Under the pieces are notes generated by a model, which was given only the letters and a program-made list of their open reading frames with translations, searched no databases and had not been told where the DNA came from. From Spirochaetaceae bacterium (GTDB lineage: Bacteria; Spirochaetota; Spirochaetia; Treponematales; Rectinemataceae): a DNA stretch of 55,260 nucleotides. Below are positions 49,921 through 55,260 of the stretch, piece by piece (within the stretch, counting starts at the first letter, position 1; each line of letters starts with the position of its first letter). Both the position numbers and the translations under genes were made by a program. Location: positions 1 to 55,260 of the forward strand of contig JANYKC010000062.1 of the NCBI GenBank assembly GCA_025358255.1, given 5' to 3'.

Positions 49921-50736
49921 CTACTTGCCCTTGTGCATGAGCTGCCGGGAACGTTCGGCCGCCTTCACCACGGCCTTGATCAGGGTGACGCGGAGGCCGC
50001 CGGCCTCCAGTTCAAGCAGGCCATCGATCGTGACACCTGCCGGAGTGGTCACCTGATCCTTGAGCTTGGCAGGGTGCTCGCCCGTTATCAGGACGTTCGA
50101 AGCGGCGCCGAGGACAGTCTGGGCGGCCAGCTCGGTGGCGATGTCGCGGGGCAGTCCGAGCTTGACGCCGCCGTCCGCGAGCGACTCGATGATGATGTAC
50201 ACGTAGGCTGGCCCGGAGCCGGAGAGCCCCGTCACCGCGTCCATATGCTCTTCCTCGAGGATGATGGCCCGCCCGCAGGCGCGGAAAATCGACGCCACCC
50301 ATTCCAGGGCCTGGGTCTTGACGGCCTTGCCGGGCGAGAGGGCCGTCATGCCCTGCCCGATGGCCACGGCCATGTTGGGCATCGAACGGATCACCGGCGT
50401 ACCCGGGGGGAGGCGCGACTCAATGAACTCGAGGGGGACACCCGCCGCGGTCGAGACGATGAGGCGCCCTGGTCCGAAGAGGTCAGCCGTCTCGGCGAGG
50501 ATTCCCTCGATCATCTTGGGTTTGACCGCGATGAGGATGTTTTCCGATTCCGCGACCAGGATCCGGTTGTCCTGGACCGTCCGGATGCCCATGCGGGACT
50601 CGAGTTCGGCCCGGTGTTTTTCGGAGCGCACCGAAAGGATGATCTCCTTGCGGGATGCGAGGCCCTTGGCCAATACTCCCTGGACAATGGCCTCTCCGAT
50701 CTTGCCTGCGCCGATGATGCCGAGTTTGTAGGCCAT
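49921..50736 (-). CDS. proC: pyrroline-5-carboxylate reductase
   Basis: The 271-residue enzyme makes proline from pyrroline-5-carboxylate with NAD(P)H. The Rossmann start KLGIIGAGKIGEAIVQGVL, ILIAVKPKMIEGIL, RSMPNMAVAIGQGMTAL and the C-terminal ProC signature (DAVTGLSGSGPAYVYIIIES, then AAQTVLGAASNVL and TTPAGVTIDGLLELEAGG) are complete. The ATG at 50736 follows AAGGAGG. Single-gene unit; the terminator at 49711 probably ends it. Confidence 0.95.
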   Translation of the reverse strand: MAYKLGIIGAGKIGEAIVQGVLAKGLASRKEIILSVRSEKHRAELESRMGIRTVQDNRILVAESENILIAVKPKMIEGILAETADLFGPGRLIVSTAAGVPLEFIESRLPPGTPVIRSMPNMAVAIGQGMTALSPGKAVKTQALEWVASIFRACGRAIILEEEHMDAVTGLSGSGPAYVYIIIESLADGGVKLGLPRDIATELAAQTVLGAASNVLITGEHPAKLKDQVTTPAGVTIDGLLELEAGGLRVTLIKAVVKAAERSRQLMHKGK

Positions 50737-50821
50737 TATGGCCCTCCTTGCAGGGATGTCTGGAGGCCTCAGCATAGCGGAATCGAGGGGGTGTTTCTAT
50801 GGGGCGAAGCCGTTGTCCGGG

Positions 50822-51184
50822 TCAATCCGCCTGCGGAGCCTCTGGGCCGGCCTCGACCAGCTCATCGAGGTAGGCCTGGAAATAGGGCATGTCCTCGGCG
50901 TCGATGTGCTCGAAGTGGATTCCAAAAACGCAGTTTTCCCCGTCCATCTGCGACCAGCTTACGTGGCCTTCGCAGCGGATGAGCCTTTCACCTTCGTCGG
51001 TCGGCACGCCGATCATCAGGAAAACGTTGGTGAGCGGGTCAACTGCTTCCTTCGAGGAACAGCGCATCCCGGCGATCGAGACGTCCAGCCCCTCGGCCCA
51101 GAGGTATTCCTCACGGTTGGGGTAATAACCGATGAGCTGGTTGATCCTGAAGCGTGAGCTGTCGCGTTTTTCCATGTATTTCAT
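50822..51184 (-). CDS. PilZ-domain protein
   Basis: A 120-residue single PilZ domain. The c-di-GMP contact motifs are an Arg-rich start (KRDSSRFRINQLIGYY, close to RxxxR) and DVSIAGMRCSS (D/NxSxxG). It should bind c-di-GMP, linking to the HD-GYP and EAL enzymes in the window. The ATG before KYMEKRD (51184) or the next before EKRDSSRF (51175) may be used. It is divergent from the sigma-54 activator across 107 bases. Confidence 0.8.
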   Translation of the reverse strand: MKYMEKRDSSRFRINQLIGYYPNREEYLWAEGLDVSIAGMRCSSKEAVDPLTNVFLMIGVPTDEGERLIRCEGHVSWSQMDGENCVFGIHFEHIDAEDMPYFQAYLDELVEAGPEAPQAD

Positions 51185-51291
51185 GGCTACAAGCCTAAGT
51201 CTTTCCCCGAGCCTATGCAAGGTGAGAGTGGCCCTTTGGCCATGGCGCCCCGCATCTTGCGCGCGTCCTTGCTTTTCGGGCAGAATCGGCC

Positions 51292-52818
51292 ATGCCGGTC
51301 GAAAATGCGGCTCTTTTTGCGCCGTCGGGGAAAGGGCTTTCACTCCTCTTCGAGATCTCTCGGCTCCTCGGCCGCCACGCCAAGCTCGAGGAAGCCCTTC
51401 CTCCCCTCCTCGAACTCCTTGAGTCGGGAAGCGGACTGGAGCGGGGGCTCGCTGTCCTGGCCATGCGAGAAGGCCAGGAAGCCCTCGTGCTCGCGGTTTC
51501 CGACCCACGCGACCGAAAGCTCCTGGGCCTGCCCCTTCCTTCGATATCGCCTTTCGCCGGAATCCTCTCTGGCTCCGACGACCGTTTGCCCCCCGGTTCC
51601 TTGGCTTCCCCGGTCATCCTCCATGAGGGGGTCTGCGGCCTCTTGGGCTTCAGTTTCGGCAATGCTCCCGCCGAGAAGGTTGGCTCAGCGCTGGATGGCG
51701 CTGCCATCATGGATGGCGCTGCCATCCTCCTCTCTGAGGCCCTCAACCTACGCCGCCGCCTTGCGGGCAGTGAAAGCCGCGAGGCAGGCAGGCATCGCGA
51801 CACCCCCTCGCGGGCGAGCATAAACGGCATCCCGGCAGGCGACGCGACCCTCGCGCAGCAGGTCGGCAGATCGCAGGTCATGGCCGAGCTGGCCATCCTC
51901 CTGGCCAAGGTGGCACCCACCGATTCCACCGTCCTCATCACGGGTGAATCAGGCACCGGCAAGGAGCTGGCGGCGCGTGCCGTCCATGCCCTCTCACCGC
52001 GGGCCAAGGGGCCCTTTGTCGCGGTCAATTGCGCGGTGCTTCCCGAAGCCCTCATCGAAAGCGAGCTCTTCGGCCACGAAAAGGGCTCCTTCACCGGAGC
52101 CTTGGCGCGGCGCGTGGGGCGTTTCGAGCAGGCGGCAGGCGGCAGCCTCTTCCTCGATGAGGTGGCGGAACTCAGGCCGGATCTCCAGGCCAAGCTCCTC
52201 CGGGTCCTCCAGGAAAGGACCTTTGAGCGTGTCGGCGGCACGGCGATGGTCAGGGCCGATGTGCGGGTGATCGCGGCGACAAACCGCGACCTCGAGCGCG
52301 AGGTCTTCGAGAGCCGCTTCCGCGCCGACCTCTATTGGCGCCTCGCCGTCTTTCCGATCAAGATGCCGCCCCTGCGCGAACGGGGAGGCGACATCGTCCT
52401 CCTCGCGGACCACTTCACCGAAAAGCATTCACGCAGCACAGGACGGAACGTGGTGCGCATCTCGACGCCGGCCCTGGACCTCCTGACGAGCTATCATTGG
52501 CCGGGCAACGTGCGCGAGCTGGAGAATGCGATCGAGCGCGCGGTGATCCTGTCGAGCGACGGGGTCATCCATGCCTACCATCTCCCGCCGAGCCTCCAGT
52601 CCGCCCAATCGACGGGCACGGGGCCGGGCTCGACCCTCGATGCGGCACTGGCCCGGCTCGAGCGCGAACTCATCATCGAGGCGCTCAAGATCGAGACCGG
52701 CAATGCCGCTGCCGCTGCACGGCGCATGGGGGTGAGCGAGCGACGCATGGGACTCGCCTTGCATCGCTACGGCATCGACTGGCGGCGTTTCCGCCCGACA
52801 AAGCCCACCGCATTGTAG
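51292..52818 (+). CDS. sigma-54-dependent activator (NtrC/NifA family)
   Basis: The 508-residue protein has an N-terminal GAF-like sensory region (about 10-165), an AAA+ domain (about 190-425) and a C-terminal Fis-type HTH. AAA+ marks: Walker [16 protein letters not shown] near 217, the sigma-54 contact loop GSFTGAL near 265 (GAFTGA variant), Walker [27 protein letters not shown] and the arginine-finger region [32 protein letters not shown] follows. The HTH is [23 protein letters not shown], in segments. Without a receiver domain it likely responds to a ligand on GAF. Its position just before a sigma-54 promoter and glnN suggests it controls glutamine synthetase. Confidence 0.9.
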   Translation: MPVENAALFAPSGKGLSLLFEISRLLGRHAKLEEALPPLLELLESGSGLERGLAVLAMREGQEALVLAVSDPRDRKLLGLPLPSISPFAGILSGSDDRLPPGSLASPVILHEGVCGLLGFSFGNAPAEKVGSALDGAAIMDGAAILLSEALNLRRRLAGSESREAGRHRDTPSRASINGIPAGDATLAQQVGRSQVMAELAILLAKVAPTDSTVLITGESGTGKELAARAVHALSPRAKGPFVAVNCAVLPEALIESELFGHEKGSFTGALARRVGRFEQAAGGSLFLDEVAELRPDLQAKLLRVLQERTFERVGGTAMVRADVRVIAATNRDLEREVFESRFRADLYWRLAVFPIKMPPLRERGGDIVLLADHFTEKHSRSTGRNVVRISTPALDLLTSYHWPGNVRELENAIERAVILSSDGVIHAYHLPPSLQSAQSTGTGPGSTLDAALARLERELIIEALKIETGNAAAAARRMGVSERRMGLALHRYGIDWRRFRPTKPTAL

Positions 52819-52827
52819 GAAAACCGG

Positions 52828-52853
52828 AAAAACCTACATCCATGTAGGTTTTT
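52828..52853. terminator. perfect 12-bp inverted repeat: terminator and possible activator site
   Basis: AAAAACCTACAT, two bases, ATGTAGGTTTTT. The stem with A and T tails would act as a two-way intrinsic terminator after the activator gene. Its dyad CCTACATCCATGTAGG also lies about 98 bases before the predicted glnN start of transcription, the usual place for an upstream activating sequence. Confidence 0.75.
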
Positions 52854-52912
52854 CGACCCCGATTGAGGCTCGAAAAGCCAATAAACACCCTGATATCGAA
52901 GGCTCTAGCAGA

Positions 52913-52928
52913 TGGCACGGTTATTGCT
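52913..52928 (+). promoter_or_regulatory. sigma-54 (-24/-12) promoter of glnN
   Basis: TGGCACGGTTATTGCT matches the consensus TGGCACG-N4-TTGCW, with GG at 52914-52915 and GC at 52926-52927, the required 12-base spacing. Transcription would start near 52939, 33 bases before the glnN ATG. Confidence 0.9.
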
Positions 52929-52971
52929 TTATGCAAGGCAAGCAGATTAGCGACCAAGGAGCCTTTGCATC

Positions 52972-55113
52972 ATGTCCACATCGACCACCACGACCACGCT
53001 TGCCGAGGACGGCCTCGGATCCCTCTTCGGTTCCCGCAGCTTCTCCAATGCCATCATGCGGGAACGCCTGCCCAAATCCATCTACGCCGAACTCCTTGAA
53101 GTCCAGGCTGGCGAGCTCGAACTTACGCCCGCCGTGGCCGAAGTGGTCGCTTCGGCGATGCGCGACTGGGCTATCGAGCGCGGCGCGACCCACTTCACGC
53201 ATTGGTTCCATCCCCTCTCCGGTCTCGCCGCGGAAAAGCACGAATCCTTCATCGTGCCCACCGGAGATGGCCGCGTCATCATGGAGTTTTCCGGAAAGGA
53301 ACTCACCAAGGGCGAGCCGGATGCGTCGAGCTTTCCCTCCGGAGGCTTGCGCGCCACCTTCGAGGCCCGAGGCTACACCGCCTGGGACGTGACGAGCCCC
53401 GCTTTCCTGAAACGCGCTCCTTCGGGTGTCACACTCTGCATCCCCACGGCCTTCGTCTCCTATCATGGCCACGCCCTGGACAAGAAGGTGCCACTCCTGC
53501 GCTCCATGGATGCGGTAAGCCGCGAGGCCCTCCGCGTCCTGCGCGCCTTGGGCGACACGAAGACCACCAAGGTCCTGCCTACCATCGGTCCCGAGCAGGA
53601 ATATTTCCTGGTCGACCGGGGGCTTTACAAGCAGCGCCAGGACCTCCTCCTTGCAGGGCGGACGGTATTCGGCTCCATGCCCGCCAAGGGACAGGAGATG
53701 GAGGACCATTACTACGGCGCCATCGAGGAACGCGTGGGCGCCTTCATGCGGGAGGTCAACGAGGAACTCTGGGCCATGGGCGTGGCCGCCAAGACCCAGC
53801 ACAACGAAGTGGCTCCCAACCAGTTCGAGCTGGCATGCCTTTATTCCACCGCCAACCTGGCGGCGGACTCCAACCAGCTGGTCATGGAGACGATCAGCAA
53901 GGTGGCGGAGCGCCATGGGATGGCCGCGCTCCTGCATGAAAAGCCCTTCGACGGCGTCAACGGCTCGGGCAAGCATGTCAACTGGTCCCTCGCCACCGAC
54001 GGCGGCGCGAACCTCCTGGAACCGGGCTCGGACCCCGCGACCAACGCGCGCTTCCTTCTATTCCTCACCGCCGTGATAGAGGCGGTGGACACCAGGGCGG
54101 GACTGCTGCGCGCCTCCGCCGCCACCGCGGGCAATGACCGCCGCCTGGGAGGCCATGAGGCGCCGCCCTCGGTCATCTCCATCTTCCTTGGCGAGGCCCT
54201 CTCCGGCATCCTCGACGCCGTGGCCGAAGGAAGGCCATGCGCCTCGCCCTCGGGCGGCTGCCTGGAGATGGGCATCTCCTCCCTGCCCAAGCTCCCCCGT
54301 GACCTCACGGACCGCAACCGCACCAGTCCCTTCGCCTTCACAGGCAACAAGTTCGAGTTCCGCATGGTCGCCTCGTCACAGTCCGTGGCCACGCCGGCGA
54401 CAGTCCTCAACTCGGCGGTGGCCGCCATCCTGGCCACCTACGCCGGCCGCCTCGAGGCATCCATCGCCAAGGGAGAGGACCCCCATGCCGCGATGTCGGG
54501 CATTGTGGTCGAGTCCTTGGCCGCCCACCGCCGCGTCATCTTCGACGGCAACGGCTATTCGCCCGAATGGGCGAGGGAGGCGGAGCGGCGGGGCCTGCCG
54601 CGCTTCCGCTCCGCCGTGGACGCCATCCCTGAATTCGCCTCGGCCTCCACCGTTGCGCTTTTTTCCAGCCTGGGCGTCTTCACGAAAGAGGAGGTCGAGA
54701 GCCGCTGCCAGATCTATCTCGAGAGATATGCGAAACAGATCAATATAGAGGCGGGCGTGATGGTCGACATGGCCAGGCGCTCGATCTTCCCCGCGGTGAG
54801 CCAAAACGCCGCCCGCTTCGCGCGGGAAGGCGCCGACCTGGCTGCCATCGGGGCGCCCTCTGCCGCCTTGGAGATCCGCGCCCGGCGCATGGCCGAACTC
54901 CTGTCCGAGTTGGCCGAAGCGACTGGAAAGCTGGAGAAGGCCCTCGAGTCCGCCCAGGCAGTCGAGGAGCCCCTGGCCCGGGCGAAGACCCACCGGGAGA
55001 GCGTCGTGCCCCGCATGGACGAGCTTCGCCTCGTGGGCGATGAGCTGGAACTCCTCGTGGACAAGAAGGCCTGGCCCTTCCCGAGCTACGAGGACCTCCT
55101 CTTCGGCCTGTAG
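52972..55113 (+). CDS. glnN: glutamine synthetase type III
   Basis: The 713-residue enzyme assimilates ammonia into glutamine with ATP. Its length and layout fit the GSIII class (GlnN, about 700-730), not GlnA (about 450-470). Conserved regions: THFTHWFHPLSGLAAEKHESF (in segments), FSGKELTKGEPDASSFPSGGLRATFEARGYTAWD (in segments), PTIGPEQEYFLVD, KTQHNEVAPNQFELA, NGSGKHVNWSLATD and TGNKFEFRMVASSQS, which hold the metal and ATP ligands. An AAGGAG site precedes the ATG. The sigma-54 promoter and adjacent activator indicate nitrogen control. Confidence 0.95.
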   Translation: MSTSTTTTTLAEDGLGSLFGSRSFSNAIMRERLPKSIYAELLEVQAGELELTPAVAEVVASAMRDWAIERGATHFTHWFHPLSGLAAEKHESFIVPTGDGRVIMEFSGKELTKGEPDASSFPSGGLRATFEARGYTAWDVTSPAFLKRAPSGVTLCIPTAFVSYHGHALDKKVPLLRSMDAVSREALRVLRALGDTKTTKVLPTIGPEQEYFLVDRGLYKQRQDLLLAGRTVFGSMPAKGQEMEDHYYGAIEERVGAFMREVNEELWAMGVAAKTQHNEVAPNQFELACLYSTANLAADSNQLVMETISKVAERHGMAALLHEKPFDGVNGSGKHVNWSLATDGGANLLEPGSDPATNARFLLFLTAVIEAVDTRAGLLRASAATAGNDRRLGGHEAPPSVISIFLGEALSGILDAVAEGRPCASPSGGCLEMGISSLPKLPRDLTDRNRTSPFAFTGNKFEFRMVASSQSVATPATVLNSAVAAILATYAGRLEASIAKGEDPHAAMSGIVVESLAAHRRVIFDGNGYSPEWAREAERRGLPRFRSAVDAIPEFASASTVALFSSLGVFTKEEVESRCQIYLERYAKQINIEAGVMVDMARRSIFPAVSQNAARFAREGADLAAIGAPSAALEIRARRMAELLSELAEATGKLEKALESAQAVEEPLARAKTHRESVVPRMDELRLVGDELELLVDKKAWPFPSYEDLLFGL

Positions 55114-55129
55114 CGAAGGCGCGGCCCTT

Positions 55130-55148
55130 GATGGGAATGAATCCCATC
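55130..55148 (+). terminator. hairpin after glnN
   Basis: GATGGGA, five-base loop ATGAA, TCCCATC, 17 bases after the stop. No T-run, so function as a terminator is likely from position only. Confidence 0.4.
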
Positions 55149-55189
55149 GGCACGGCATAGCCCACCAAGCGCCGCTGGAATTGTCGGCA

Positions 55190-55250
55190 CTCCATTGGTT
55201 GAGCCCCGCCTAAGCCAATGAATGCGGGGCAGGGTGGCGGGTGGGGCTGG
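55190..55250. repeat. second repeat family, copy B2
   Basis: Shares CTCCATTGG, CCCCGCCT, AAGCCA-TGA and CAGGGTGGCGGGTGG blocks in the same order and spacing as B1 at 38039-38101. It lies downstream of glnN as B1 lies downstream of the MBL-hemerythrin gene, pointing to a dispersed intergenic repeat. The copy may run on beyond the window. Confidence 0.65.
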
Positions 55251-55260
55251 AAGGGACGGG

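Noticed and set aside
1..55260. tRNA or rRNA genes
   Set aside because: I looked for T-arm motifs with matching acceptor stems, and for rRNA core sequences, and saw none that convinced. A covariance search would be decisive.

Overview
This 55.3 kb window is dense, high-GC bacterial chromosome. The gene set suggests a free-living, largely anaerobic or microaerophilic, saccharolytic spirochaete-like organism (Spirochaetota, Treponema/Spirochaeta relatives). The pointers are an MglBAC galactose/glucose importer with an extra MglB-like protein, a type III glutamine synthetase (GlnN), cytochrome bd oxidase, two hemerythrin-containing proteins, polyferredoxins, and many c-di-GMP and PAS/GAF signalling proteins. 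The assignment is an inference from gene content; no rRNA or tRNA gene was seen. Mobile and decayed DNA is also present: the first codons of an ISAzo13-type transposase at the left edge, several broken genes, and two families of palindromic intergenic repeats.

Layout. 1-2.4 kb: IS start, 103-bp palindromic repeat, DUF3754 membrane protein, membrane J-domain protein. 2.6-6.5 kb: a DUF362 Tat-signal protein overlapping a NapH/NapG-like membrane polyferredoxin, then a UroD-family protein. 6.7-13.5 kb: DUF1801, a flavodoxin lipoprotein, a nonsense-broken DHH phosphoesterase, pirin, a Cys-rich PAS kinase, a DTW protein, a PHP phosphatase and an MFS transporter. 13.5-20.3 kb: 18-bp tandem repeats, SufS-like aminotransferase, exonuclease I, PhzF, SpoU methylase, cyclic-nucleotide-binding protein. 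20.4-29.6 kb: a radical SAM protein and a signalling block (GAF kinase, receiver, HD-GYP, DUF438-hemerythrin-PAS, GGDEF-EAL, and a kinase pseudogene holding half of the repeat). 29.7-33.3 kb: truA, a gene ending inside a repeat, a frameshifted flavoprotein. 33.3-37.9 kb: cydAB, terminator, MBL-cNMP-hemerythrin fusion. 38-43.2 kb: mglC, mglA, mglB and a degenerate mglB paralogue, all on the minus strand. 43.3-49.7 kb: DinB-like protein, truncated WYL-type regulator, livKHMGF and a Gre-like factor. 49.8-55.2 kb: repeat, proC, PilZ protein, sigma-54 activator, a near-ideal -24/-12 promoter and glnN.

How it fits together. Nutrient capture (mgl and liv ABC systems), nitrogen assimilation (sigma-54 activator plus glnN) and oxygen handling (cytochrome bd, hemerythrin/MBL fusion, DUF438-hemerythrin sensor) are the main themes. 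The most distinctive feature is the repeat family with TACTGA...TCAGTA ends: four full copies of about 103 bp in both orientations and one half copy. They sit at gene 3' ends, where the repeat supplies stop codons, between livK and livH, and inside a decayed histidine kinase.
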